A stretch of 64,000 bases of DNA, taken from Actinacidiphila sp. DG2A-62. Its GTDB lineage: Bacteria > Actinomycetota > Actinomycetes > Streptomycetales > Streptomycetaceae. The position numbers were made by a program, and so were the translations under genes. Each line of letters starts with the position of its first letter. The stretch's first letter is position 1. The stretch lies in NCBI RefSeq assembly GCF_035825295.1, contig NZ_JAYMGI010000002.1, positions 3,601,001-3,665,000 of the forward strand, given 5' to 3'. Shown piece by piece: positions 25,351-34,604 of this stretch. The notes beneath the pieces were generated by a model. The model was given only the letters and a program-made list of their open reading frames with translations. It was not told the DNA's origin and searched no databases.

Positions 25351-25700
25351 GGCTGGTGGGGGTACCCCCCCGGACGGAGTTCTGGGAGAGCAGTCCCCGC
25401 GCCCCTTTCGGGTCACGCCCTGCCCCGATCCAGCCGTTGCCGTCCCACTCGCCGTCGTGGTTGGTGGGGGTACCTCCCGGACGGAGTCTGGGGGAGCAGT
25501 TCCCCGCGCCCCTTCCGGGTCACGCCCTGCCCCCGTCCCGCCGTTGCCGTCCCACTCGCCATCGTGGCTGGTGGGGGTACCTCCCGGACGGAGTCTGGGG
25601 GAGCAGTCCCCGCGGCCCCCCCGGGTCACGCCCTGCCCCGGTCCCCCCATTGCCGTCCCACTCGCCGTCGTGGTTGCTCGCGCAGTTCCCCGCGCCCCTG
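25351..25700 (+). repeat. Tandem array of a 106-108 bp intergenic repeat
   Basis: The phrase GGTTGGTGGGGGTACC (or GGCTGGTGG...) recurs at 25351, 25459 and 25565, and a shortened form (GGTTGCTCGCGCAG) at 25672, giving periods of 108, 106 and 107 bp. Each unit carries GGACGGAGTCTGGGGGAGCAG, then TCCCCGCGCCCC, GGGTCACGCCCTGCCCC and GTCCCACTCGCC. The fourth unit ends in the 21-base GCGCAGTTCCCC module also seen at 21166 and 52087. This array fills much of the 736-bp gap between holB and the next gene. Confidence 0.85.
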
Positions 25701-25796
25701 GAACGCAGCGTCCAGCGCACAGGCGGGCACAAGCCCCGCAGCCCCGCGCCCCAGGGGAACTCGGCCCGCAGCGCACGTGCCACCCGAGGGGGCGGT

Positions 25797-25888
25797 CCGG
25801 GGGTGTCCCCGCAGGACTTCGAAAACAACACCGGCAGAAAGCAGGCAACGAAACCCGCCACTTTCGAAGTCCGAGGAGTCACCCCCGG
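25797..25888. repeat. 92-bp MITE-like element, copy 2
   Basis: Same length and orientation as the copy at 21228, with the same TIR cores (CCGGGGGTGTCCCC...GGACTTCGAAA and TTTCGAAGTCC...ACCCCCGG). It differs by a few substitutions (AAACCAGGC to AAAGCAGGC, GAGATACCCCC to GAGTCACCCCC). It lies just downstream of the stop of the leftward asparagine-synthetase-like gene, the same relative position as copy 1. Confidence 0.75.
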
Positions 25889-25980
25889 ACGACCCCGACC
25901 GCACAACGCAACCCAGCGCACCCGGCCACGGCAACGCCCAGCGCCAAGCCGGCGCGGCGTGCGGCATCGTGGGGCTCGGG

Positions 25981-28332
25981 TCAGAGGGTGAGGCGCTGGA
26001 CGCCGGAGGCCACCGCGCGCTGCTCGGGAGCGTCCGCACCGGTCCAGCAGGAGCCGCGCCGCGCCAGAAGCCGCCGCAACCACAGCTCCGTGGCCACGAC
26101 CTCCCCGAGCCCGTCCAGCGCCCCGCCCCCGACCCCGCCCTCCCCCGTCGCCGCCGCGCGCAGCGCACCCCGCACGACCCGCCCCTCCACCAACCCCGCA
26201 TCCGCGAGCAGCGGCGCCTCGAACACCTCCATCAACGGCTCCAGCGCCGCCCGCAGCCCCACCCGCATCGCCCCGCCGCCCGACGCCGAGGGCGACGACG
26301 CCCCCCATCCGGCCGGCAACTCCCGCACGCCCGCCCCCGCGAGAACCTCCCGCAGGACGTCCGCCCGCGCCCCCGGCCGCACCCGCAGCGCCCCCGGCAG
26401 GGCCCTGCACGCCCGTACCACCTGGTTGTCCAGGAACGGCGCGTGCAGCCGCTGGCTGTAGACGGCCGCCGCCTGCTCCAGCACGCGGTAGTCCGCCGCG
26501 TGCCGGGCCAGCGCGGCGCGGGCGCGCCGCTCGCCGGGCCGGTCCAGCGGCCAGGGCCGGCGCGCCGCGTCCTGGAGGCGGACCGCGATCTCGGCGCGCG
26601 CCTCGCCGGTGAGCCAGCGCGCCGCGGGTCCCGAGCGCACCCACGCCATCGCGGCCAGCGACGCGCCGAGCGGCCCGCCGCCGTCGGGGCCGGCGGCGAG
26701 CGCGGCGTCCGGCGGGGCGAGCAGCGCGTTCGCCGCGTCCTCCAGGCCGCGTTGGTACGGGGTGCGGGCCAGCCGCCGGGCCGAGCGGTAGACGGTGAAG
26801 GGGACGGTGAACGGCACCAGGACCGCCGAGTGCCCGGCCGCGGCGACGTCGGCGCGGGTGAGGGCGGCGACGGGCCGGACCAGGTGCCGGCGGCGGCGGT
26901 CCATCAGCAGGTCGGCCAGCCGCGCGGGGTGCGCGTCGAGCACCTGGCGGGCGCCGAAGCCGATCAGGTGGTCGGCGCCGCCCGCGGACAGCCGCCTGCG
27001 GTGGCGTTCGGCGAGGATCAGCGAGGGCCCGGGCTCGTCGGTGAGCGGGATGCCGCCGAGGTTGCCGCCGACCAGGTCGGCGTAGGGCAGGGCCTCGGCG
27101 CCGCCGGGGACGACGACGTGCCGCAGCCGGGGGTCGGCGCCCATCGCGCGGGCCCGTTCCAGCTCGGCCTCCCGGCCGCCGGCGCCGCCCGGGCCGCCGG
27201 GTCCGTCGCCGACGAGGTCGTTGAAGGTGACCGCCAGCAGGCGTTCGCCGGCCAGCGAGCCGGGGGCGCCGGGGAGAGTGCCGGGCATGCCGGGCAGGCC
27301 CGCGGCGAGCAGCGCGAGGGTCGCGGAGGCGGCGCCGCCGGAGAGGTCCGCGCCGATGCCGGGGGCCGGCGCCTCGTCGGGGTCGGGCACGAACCGCGGC
27401 TGGGCGAGCCGGGCGCGCACCGCGTCGAGCAGCGCGTCGCGCACGCCCTCGACGGCGGCCTCCGCCTCGGCCGCGCCGGCCGGCTGGTGGCCGACGGCGA
27501 GCGAGGCGGTCGGCTCGTAGCCGGTGATCTCGGGGGCGCCGTCGCGCAGGATGAGCGCGTGGCCCGGCGGCACCCGGCGCACGCCCAGGTACGGGGTGCC
27601 GTCGCCGAGCGCCTCGGGCGCGTCGGGGCAGGCGAGGGTCGCGGCGAGGTGGGTGACGTCGAGGCCGGCCTCGACGAGGTCGGCCAGCGGGAGCGCGGCG
27701 GTGGCGTAGGCGGTGCCGCCGGCCCAGGGAGTGTGGAAGACCGGGAGCGCGCCGGCCAGGTCGCCCAACACGGTGATGCGGCGGCCCAGTTGGAGCACCG
27801 CGGTGTAGCTGCCCGGCCAGGCGGTCACATGGCGCAGGGCGCCGCCGCGCGCGGCGACCAGTCCCAGCCGCAGTTCCGCGTCGGTGGCGCCGCAGCGGCC
27901 GAGGACGGCGAGCCGCGCGACGCCCTGCCCGTTGCCGTAGCCGCCGCCGTTGCCGTAACCGCCGTAACCGCCGCGACCGCCGTTGCCGCCGTGCCCGTCG
28001 AAGCCCGGGTAACCGCCGTACGCACTGCCGTCGTAGCCGCCGTACCCGTCACCGTAGGCGCCGGAGGCGCCCGAGGAGCCGGAGGCGGTGTGGAACGAGC
28101 TCGGGGAGCCGTAGGACGAGCCCATGCCGTAGGTGGTGCCGCCCGACGGGCCGCTGTCGGCGTGCACGACGCGGATCTCGTCCGGCCGCCAGTCGCCGAC
28201 CGCCCACAGCGGGTCGGGTTCCTGCCACAGCAGCCGGGCGCCGACCGGAAGGAGCCGGCGTGTCCTGGACCCGCCCCCGCCGCCCGGACCGGGGCCCGCG
28301 GCGGCACTGCTCCACCCCACCAACCACCGCAT
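25981..28332 (-). CDS. Asparagine synthetase-like protein (lasso-type macrolactam cyclase-like), orphan
   Basis: I place the start at ATG 28332 (MRWLVGWSSAAAGPGPGGGG), giving 783 residues. The frame is open further upstream but without homologous character. Residue 2 is Arg, not the Cys nucleophile of glutaminases, so the N-terminal domain cannot hydrolyse glutamine by the standard mechanism. A Gly/Tyr-rich insert occupies about 95-145. The synthetase domain has the PP-loop GADLSGGAASATLALLAAG (normally SGGxDS) and a C-terminal part with YSQRLHAPFLDNQVVRACRA. This pattern resembles the 'asparagine synthase-related' cyclases of albusnodin-type lasso peptides, which adenylate a side-chain carboxylate. 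No precursor peptide, protease or transporter is adjacent, so the substrate is unknown. Confidence 0.72.
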   Translation of the reverse strand: MRWLVGWSSAAAGPGPGGGGGSRTRRLLPVGARLLWQEPDPLWAVGDWRPDEIRVVHADSGPSGGTTYGMGSSYGSPSSFHTASGSSGASGAYGDGYGGYDGSAYGGYPGFDGHGGNGGRGGYGGYGNGGGYGNGQGVARLAVLGRCGATDAELRLGLVAARGGALRHVTAWPGSYTAVLQLGRRITVLGDLAGALPVFHTPWAGGTAYATAALPLADLVEAGLDVTHLAATLACPDAPEALGDGTPYLGVRRVPPGHALILRDGAPEITGYEPTASLAVGHQPAGAAEAEAAVEGVRDALLDAVRARLAQPRFVPDPDEAPAPGIGADLSGGAASATLALLAAGLPGMPGTLPGAPGSLAGERLLAVTFNDLVGDGPGGPGGAGGREAELERARAMGADPRLRHVVVPGGAEALPYADLVGGNLGGIPLTDEPGPSLILAERHRRRLSAGGADHLIGFGARQVLDAHPARLADLLMDRRRRHLVRPVAALTRADVAAAGHSAVLVPFTVPFTVYRSARRLARTPYQRGLEDAANALLAPPDAALAAGPDGGGPLGASLAAMAWVRSGPAARWLTGEARAEIAVRLQDAARRPWPLDRPGERRARAALARHAADYRVLEQAAAVYSQRLHAPFLDNQVVRACRALPGALRVRPGARADVLREVLAGAGVRELPAGWGASSPSASGGGAMRVGLRAALEPLMEVFEAPLLADAGLVEGRVVRGALRAAATGEGGVGGGALDGLGEVVATELWLRRLLARRGSCWTGADAPEQRAVASGVQRLTL

Positions 28333-28688
28333 CGCCGCCTCCACGGGGTGTGGACAGCGCGGACGGGGGTGCATTGCCGGTTTCGCCCCGCCTTGCCGCC
28401 ACGTCTGACGTCCGAAACACCATGCTGCCACGTGGAAGCGCGCAAGGAGGCGCACGGGCGCACCGAGGGGCGCGGGTCGCGGTCGGCGGCGGCGCCGTGG
28501 GACCGCTCCCGGGCGGGGCCTCCCGGGCGGGCGGACGCGACCGCGGCGAAACGTCGGTATCGCGCCAAAGTCCGCGGCACATGCCGCAGTTGATATGCCG
28601 GAGTACCGGTCCGCGGCGGGCCGCCCGAGGTGCCGCGGGGCCGGGAGCCGGCCGTGCTTCGTTACGTCGTGGGCGATCGGCGGGCGAC

Positions 28689-28720
28689 GGCCCGGGAGGG
28701 GCGGTGGCACCTCCCGGGCC
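28689..28720. terminator. Hairpin in the 839-bp divergent gap
   Basis: GGCCCGGGAGG pairs with CCTCCCGGGCC over a 10-base loop, an 11-bp GC-only stem without a T-run. It lies between two divergent genes (28332 and 29172), where no terminator is needed unless a small RNA or peptide gene exists there. I found no convincing coding frame in the gap. Only a 52-codon leftward frame from 28820 crosses the hairpin. Confidence 0.45.
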
Positions 28721-28965
28721 GGTCCGCCACCCGCGGGGAATTGTGGCAGCGGAACCCCTTGGCCCGCCCCACCCCGTCATAGCCGCGTGCCGGGGGCCGC
28801 GGGCCGACCCACGCCACCATGCAAGCGCCGCGCCCGCGAACGGCACAGAGCGCACGGCCGGGCGCACGGCCACATATACCGGGAGCACACGCCGGATCAC
28901 GCGCGTACCGCTCCGGGGCCGCCGCCGACCGGGGGGCCGGATTCCGGCCATCCGGCACAAGCCTC

Positions 28966-28994
28966 TTAACGGTCGGGATGCGGCGAACTACGCT
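28966..28994 (+). promoter_or_regulatory. Possible sigma-70-type promoter for the NsdA-like gene
   Basis: TTAACG (28966-28971) and TACGCT (28989-28994) are separated by exactly 17 bases. Transcription would begin near 29001 and give a leader of about 170 bases before ATG 29172. Confidence 0.4.
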
Positions 28995-29171
28995 GGGTGT
29001 ACCCGGTTCGCACACGTACGCGCGAGTCGGGTATCCGGCACATGCGCCGGGCGGGTCCCAACGGGGTCCGCACGGTGGCCGAATCGGTTCCAGGGGAGGG
29101 CGACCCCCGTGCCCCAACGACATCACCAGGCCGACCGGCCTGCCCCCAGCGGCATCACGAGGTGAACCGCA

Positions 29172-30587
29172 GTGAACAGAGAACACCGCGGGCCGAACGA
29201 GAAGCTCGGCACCCTTCTCGCCATGGCGGGCATCAGCAACGCCGGACTCGCCCGCAGGGTCAACGACCTCGGCGCGCAACGCGGCCTGACGCTGCGTTAT
29301 GACAAGACCTCGGTGGCCCGCTGGGTCACCAAGGGCATGGTGCCGCAGGGCGCGGCGCCGCACCTGATCGCGGCGGCCATCGCCGGCAAGCTCGGCAGGC
29401 CCGTGCCGCTGCACGAGATAGGCCTGGCCGACGCCGACCCGGCGCCCGAGGTCGGCCTGGCCTTCCCCAGGGACGTCGGCGAGGCGGTGAAATCGGCCAC
29501 CGACCTGTGGCGATTGGATCTTGCCGGGCGGCGCGGGCCGGGCGGCGGCGGCATCTGGCAGAGCTTGGCCGGATCTTTCGCAGTGAGCGCTTACGTGACG
29601 CCCGCTTCGCGGTGGTTGATCACCCCCGCGGACGCCACGGTGGCCCGCGACGCCCCCGCGCCCGGCATGGCGCACGTCGGCCACGCCGACGTCACGAAGC
29701 TGCGCGAGGCGGCCGAGGACGCGCGCCGCTGGGACTCCAAGTACGGCGGCGGCGACTGGCGTTCCGGCATGGTGCCGGAGTGCCTGCGGGTCGAGGCGGC
29801 GCCGCTGCTGCTCGGCTCGTACAGCGACGACGTGGGCCGCGCGCTGTTCGGCGCGACCGCCGAACTCACCAGGCTGGCCGGGTGGATGGCCTTCGACACC
29901 GGCCAGCAGGAGGCGGCGCAGCGCTACTACATCCAGGCGCTGCGGCTGGCCCGCGCGGCGGCCGACGTCCCGCTCGGCGGCTATGTCCTGGCATCGATGT
30001 CGCTGCAGGCGGTCTACCGCAACTTCGCGGACGAGGGCGTCGACCTGGCGCAGGCCGCGCTGGAGCGCAACCGCGGCCTGGCGACCTCCCGCACCATGAG
30101 CTTCTTCCACCTGGTGGAGGCGCGCGCGCACGCCAAGGCCGGCGACGCGGCGGCCTGCGGGGCGTCCCTCGCGGCGGCCGAGGCGCTGCTGGAACGCTCC
30201 CGCGAGGGCGACGCGGACCCCAGCTGGCTCGGCTTCTACTCCTACGACCGGCTCGCCGCCGACGCCGCGGAGTGCTACCGCGACCTGAAGATCCCGCGGC
30301 AGGTCCAGCGGTTCACCGAGCAGGCGCTGGCGCGGCCCACCGAGGAGTTCGTCCGCTCGCACGGGCTGCGGCTGGTCGTCTCGGCGGTCGCGGAGCTGGA
30401 GTCGGGCAATCTCGACGCGTGCTGCGCGGCGGGCGTCAAGGCGGTCGAGGTCGCCAACCGCATCTCCTCCGCGCGGACCACGGAGTACGTCCGCGATCTG
30501 CTGCACCGGCTGGAGCCCTACAACGACGAGCCGCGCGTGCTGGAACTGCGCGAACGGGCACGGCCGTTGCTGGCGGCTCCCGCGTAG
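29172..30587 (+). CDS. NsdA-like TPR regulator
   Basis: A 471-residue soluble protein. The N-terminal 70 residues ([20 protein letters not shown], then [20 protein letters not shown]) form an HTH-like domain. The rest is helical TPR-type repeats such as [20 protein letters not shown] and [20 protein letters not shown]. It resembles the NsdA family, whose founding member in S. coelicolor is a negative regulator of sporulation and antibiotic production, and many Streptomyces have several paralogues. The protein encoded at 1-1371 has the same plan. It is transcribed alone, about 108 bp before the LhgO-like gene. Confidence 0.78.
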   Translation: MNREHRGPNEKLGTLLAMAGISNAGLARRVNDLGAQRGLTLRYDKTSVARWVTKGMVPQGAAPHLIAAAIAGKLGRPVPLHEIGLADADPAPEVGLAFPRDVGEAVKSATDLWRLDLAGRRGPGGGGIWQSLAGSFAVSAYVTPASRWLITPADATVARDAPAPGMAHVGHADVTKLREAAEDARRWDSKYGGGDWRSGMVPECLRVEAAPLLLGSYSDDVGRALFGATAELTRLAGWMAFDTGQQEAAQRYYIQALRLARAAADVPLGGYVLASMSLQAVYRNFADEGVDLAQAALERNRGLATSRTMSFFHLVEARAHAKAGDAAACGASLAAAEALLERSREGDADPSWLGFYSYDRLAADAAECYRDLKIPRQVQRFTEQALARPTEEFVRSHGLRLVVSAVAELESGNLDACCAAGVKAVEVANRISSARTTEYVRDLLHRLEPYNDEPRVLELRERARPLLAAPA

Positions 30588-30694
30588 CGGGCCGGTCCCG
30601 CGGTCGGGGCGCAGCCACCGGCCGGCGCACGCGGCCTGGAGGCGCTCATGCGCGAAGTCGCCCGGCGCTGAGGCGGCGGCGATAGGCTCCGCGC

Positions 30695-31926
30695 ATGGGG
30701 GACACGCGGGACACGGCGGACGTGACGGTGGTCGGCGCGGGGATCGTCGGCCTGGCCACGGCCTACGCGCTGACGCGGCGGACGCCGGCCCCCGGGTGCG
30801 GGTGGTGGAGAAGGAGCCCGCGCCGGCGCTCCACCAGACCGGCCGCAACAGCGGCGTGATCCACAGCGGCGTGTACTACCGCCCCGGCAGCCTCAAAGCA
30901 CGGTACGCGCGGGCGGGTTCGGCCGAGATCCCGCAGTTCTGCGCGGCGCACGGCATCCCGTACGCGATCACCGGCAAGCTGATCGTCGCGACGTCGCCGG
31001 ACGAACTCCCGCGGCTGGCCGCGCTGGTGGCCCGGGGGCGGGAGAACGGCCTGGACGTCACGGAGTTGGGCCCCGCGCAGATCGCCGAGCGCGAGCCCGC
31101 GGTGGCCGGCCTCGCGGCCGCGCACGTCGCCTCCACCGGCATCGCCGACTTCGGCGCGGTCGCCGCGGCGCTGGCCGACGAGGTGGTGCGGGCCGGCGGC
31201 GAGGTGCTGTACGGCCAGCGGCTCGCCGCGGTGGACCGCGAGGACGACGGCACGGTGGTGCTGCGCATGGCGGCCGGGAGCACGCTGCGCACCCGCGTGC
31301 TGGTCAACTGCGCGGGCCTGCACAGCGACCGCGTCGCGCGGCTGGCCGGCGCGGACCCGGGGATGCGGATCGTCCCCTTCCGCGGGGAGTTCTACGAGCT
31401 GGCCGCGGCGCGGCGCGGGCTGGTGAACGGGCTGGTGTACCCGGTGCCCGATCCGCAGTTCCCGTTCCTGGGCGTGCACGCGACGAAGGACGTGCACGGC
31501 GGGGTGCACCTGGGGCCGAACGCCGTGCCCGCGCTGGCCCGCGAGGGCTACCGGTGGCGCACCGTGCGGCTGCGCGACGTCGCGGACACCGCGGCGTTCG
31601 CGGGCACGTGGCGGATCGCGCGGCGGCACTGGCGGCACGAGGTCGGCGAGGTGCGGCGGTCGCTGTCGCGGCGGGCGTTCGCGGCGCAGGCGCGACGGCT
31701 GCTGCCGGCGCTGCGGGCGCAGGACCTCCTCCCGGCGCCGGCCGGGGTGCGGGCGCAGGCGGTCCTGCCGGACGGGACGCTCGTCGACGACTTCCTCTTC
31801 GGGGGCGAGGCCCCCTTCGTCCACGTCCTGAACGCCCCGTCCCCCGCGGCGACGGCCGCGCTCCCCATCGGCCGCGAGGTCGCCTCCCGCACCCTGACCG
31901 CCCTGGCGGCGGACGACGTCCCGTAG
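30695..31926 (+). pseudogene. lhgO: L-2-hydroxyglutarate oxidase-like FAD enzyme, frameshifted
   Basis: ATG 30695 begins GDTRDTADVTVVGAGIVGLA, the Rossmann FAD-binding motif. The frame changes at a C5 run (30789-30793), and the protein continues as RVRVVEKEPAPALHQTGRNS and GVIHSGVYYRPGSLKARYA to the stop at 31926. One more C restores about 410 residues. HQTGRNSGVIHSGVYY is diagnostic of the LhgO/YgaF branch of DAO-type oxidoreductases, which oxidise L-2-hydroxyglutarate at the membrane and pass electrons to quinone. All domains are present on both sides, so a homopolymer read error is likely. Confidence 0.85.
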
Positions 31927-32051
31927 CAGCACGGGGAACGGGGCGACGAGCGCACCCCCGGCGGGAAATCCGGAAGCGGGCGGGGCGGTCCCTCCGGGGG
32001 CGGTGGGCGCATTACGGCACAGCGCGGCGTCCCCGTAGACTCGGACATATT

Positions 32052-32899
32052 GTGAGCAGCTCTCCCTCCACCACACACCGCGCGGCGACCGGGGGCGGGG
32101 CCGGGGCCGGGAAATTCCCGGCGGGTCCCGCCGCGGACCCCGCCGGCTCCGCGCTGAACACCGCATCCGCTCGTTCCACGCCCGCCGCGGCCGTATCACC
32201 CCCGCCCAGGCCGCGGCGATCACCCGGCACTGGCCCGCGTGGGGCGTGGAGCTGGACGGCACCCCGCTGGACCTGCGGAAGCTCTTCGGCGCGCGGGACG
32301 CGGGGACGGGTGCGGGCACCAGCACCAGCACCAGCACCGTATCGAGCTCAGCCGAAGGCGCCCCCGCCGACCTGCCCGTCGTCGTGGAGATCGGCTTCGG
32401 CATGGGCGACGCCACCGCCGAGATGGCCGCCGCCGACCCGGACACCGGCATCCTCGCGGTGGACGTGCACACCCCCGGCCAGGGCAATCTGCTGATGCTC
32501 GCCGACCGCCTCGGCCTGACCAACCTCCGGGTCGCCAACGGCGACGCCGTGGTGCTGCTGCGCGACATGCTGCCCCCGGCCTCCCTCGCCGGCCTGCGCG
32601 TGTACTTCCCCGACCCCTGGCCCAAGCCCCGCCACCACAAGCGCCGGCTGATCCAGCCCGCGTTCCTGGACCTGGCCCTGCCGCTGCTGCGCCCCGGCGC
32701 GACCGTGCACTGCGCGACGGACTGGGAGCCGTACGCCGAGCAGATGCTGGAGGTCCTGAGCGCCGCGCCGGAGCTGGTCAACCAGGACCCGTCCGGCGGT
32801 TTCGCCGCGCGCCCGGCGTTCCGGCCGATGACCAAGTTCGAACGGCAGGGCCTGGCCAAGGGCCACGTCGTGCGCGATCTGCTGTTCACCCGCCGCTGA
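32052..32899 (+). pseudogene. trmB: tRNA (guanine-N7-)-methyltransferase, frameshifted near N-terminus
   Basis: GTG 32052 starts SSSPSTTHRAATGGGAGAG, an Ala/Gly-rich extension. Near 32150-32156 the frame shifts by one base, and the conserved part begins: EHRIRSFHARRGRITPAQAA, ITRHWPAWGVELDG, the SAM motif VEIGFGMGDATAEMAAADPD, and YFPDPWPKPRHHKRRLIQPA, which contains the catalytic PDPWPK signature. The enzyme makes m7G46 in tRNA. One inserted base restores about 282 residues. A TSTSTST insert encoded by ACCAGC repeats (about 32315-32340) lies before the SAM motif. The gene is a housekeeping one, so a real frameshift is improbable. Confidence 0.88.
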
Positions 32900-32982
32900 G
32901 GCGGACCGTGGCGACGATTCCGTACGATCCGGGCACCCCGCACCCTCGCGGAGCGACACCCCGCACCCGTACTGTCGACAAG

Positions 32983-34548
32983 GTGTCAACGTACCCGTTC
33001 GCGTCCCCTCCTCCGTCCCCCTCCGACTCCCCGCCGCAGCCGCCCGCCCGGGCCGCCGCCGCGCCCCGGCCCGAGGACGTGCCCGCGACCGGGACCCCGC
33101 CCGGTGTCGGCGTCGAGCCGCCCGCGCCCGGCGGGCCGCTGCTGTACGCGCCGCGACGCGCGTTCTGGGAGAGCAAGGCGGTTCGCACCGGCGCCCTCTT
33201 CACCGCCCTCGCCGTCTGCGGTGTGGTCATCCTCGCGGTGGTGCGCCAGCACATAGGCACCGAACCGTTCCTGGTCGGCATGGCCCTCGCGGTCCTGCCG
33301 GTGCCGCTGCTGCTGTGGGCGTTCCTGTGGCTCGACCACGTCGCCCCCGCGCCCTGGCAGAACGTCGTCTTCGCGTTCTCCTGGGGCTCGTGCGCCGCGA
33401 CGCTCGTCGCGATCTTCGCCAACGAGTACGGCGCGAAGCTGCTCTCCTCGACCTTCTCCGGCACCGCGACGCAGACCGACCAGTGGGGCGCCACGTTCGT
33501 CGCGCCGCTGGTGGAGGAGACCGCCAAGGGCACGGCGATCCTGCTGCTCTTCCTCTTCCGCCGCCGGCACTTCGAGTCCGTGCTCGACGGCATCGTGATC
33601 GCCGGACTCGCCGCGACCGGCTTCGCGTTCACCGAGAACATCCTCTACCTCGGCACCGCCTTCAGCGAGGACCAGCAGCTCGGCTCGCACGGCGCGACCA
33701 CGTTCGCGACGTTCTTCGTGCGGGTGCTGATGACGCCGTTCGCGCACCCGCTGTTCACCTCGATGACCGGCATCGGCTTCGCGATCGCCGCGGTCGCCAG
33801 GCCGGGCCGCCGCTGGCGGTGGCGGTGGGCGCCGCCGGTGCTGGGCTGGATGCTGGCGATGACCCTGCACGGCACCTGGAACGGCACCGGCACGATGTCC
33901 CCGCTCGCCTTCCTGACGGTGTACGTCGCGGTGATGATCCCGGCGTTCGGCCTCGTGGTGGTGCTCGCGTTCTGGGCGCGCTCCAACGAACTGCGCACGG
34001 TCCGCACCCACTTGGCCTCCTACGCCGCGGCCGGCTGGCTCGCGCCGGCCGAGCCGGGGGCGCTCGGCTCGATGGCGGTGCGCGCCGAGGCGCGGCGGCT
34101 GGCCCGGCGCACCCAGGGCGAGGCCGCGGCGCGCGCGGTCCGCGACTACGCGGTCTTCGCCACGCACCTGGCCTTCCTGCGCTCGGCGGCGACGCGTGGC
34201 CGGCCGACGCCCGACTTCCCCGCCCGTGAGGGCGAGTTGCTGCACCACCTGTGGTCGCGCAAGGCGTGGGCGCAGCCGGCGCTGCTCCAGGCCGCGCACC
34301 CGCCGGCGCCGATGTGGCCGGGAGCCTGGCCGCCGCCTCCGCCACCGCCGTACGCACAGCAGCCGTACGGACAACGGCCGTACGGGCAGCAGCCCTACGC
34401 GCAGCAGCCGTACGAGCAGCCGCCGTACACGCAGCAGTCGTACGAGCGGCAGCCCTACGCGCAGCCGCAGCACGGGCAATCCCCGTACGGGCAGGCGTGG
34501 GAGACGCCGGCGTGGGGGCAGGGCGACTCCGGGGGCGAGCACGTGTAG
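32983..34548 (+). CDS. PrsW-family intramembrane metalloprotease-like protein
   Basis: A 521-residue protein started at GTG 32983, seven bases after GACAAGG. Residues 1-70 are a Pro-rich cytoplasmic tail. Seven or eight membrane helices follow. The PrsW motifs are all visible: VEETAKGTAILLLFLF (EExxK), GFAFTENILYLGTAF (FxxxE), the histidines in TPFAHPLFTSMTGIGFA, and LAMTLHGTWNGTG. From about residue 440 there is a run of PYxQQPY repeats. PrsW proteases cleave membrane anti-sigma factors in Bacillus, but actinobacterial targets are unassigned. It directly follows trmB, as is usual in Streptomyces. Confidence 0.88.
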   Translation: MSTYPFASPPPSPSDSPPQPPARAAAAPRPEDVPATGTPPGVGVEPPAPGGPLLYAPRRAFWESKAVRTGALFTALAVCGVVILAVVRQHIGTEPFLVGMALAVLPVPLLLWAFLWLDHVAPAPWQNVVFAFSWGSCAATLVAIFANEYGAKLLSSTFSGTATQTDQWGATFVAPLVEETAKGTAILLLFLFRRRHFESVLDGIVIAGLAATGFAFTENILYLGTAFSEDQQLGSHGATTFATFFVRVLMTPFAHPLFTSMTGIGFAIAAVARPGRRWRWRWAPPVLGWMLAMTLHGTWNGTGTMSPLAFLTVYVAVMIPAFGLVVVLAFWARSNELRTVRTHLASYAAAGWLAPAEPGALGSMAVRAEARRLARRTQGEAAARAVRDYAVFATHLAFLRSAATRGRPTPDFPAREGELLHHLWSRKAWAQPALLQAAHPPAPMWPGAWPPPPPPPYAQQPYGQRPYGQQPYAQQPYEQPPYTQQSYERQPYAQPQHGQSPYGQAWETPAWGQGDSGGEHV

Positions 34549-34604
34549 GCGGGAGCGAACCGGGGGCGGCTGCCGTGCGGGGCCGGGCCGGCGCGCGTCC
34601 GGGA

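Noticed and set aside
25321..25700. The 107-bp tandem array as a CRISPR array
   Set aside because: Only four units, the whole unit is repeated with little unique spacer sequence, and no cas genes are present.
22609..25848. 1079-codon leftward frame across repeats, holB and the reductase genes
   Set aside because: It runs through intergenic repeats and over holB in a different frame, is Arg/Gly-rich and has no domain. It is open only because of GC content.
28332..29171. A lasso-peptide precursor gene upstream of the asparagine-synthetase-like gene
   Set aside because: Small frames in the gap have no leader-plus-core pattern (no conserved Thr at -2 and no Gly/Asp ring positions), so none can be supported.
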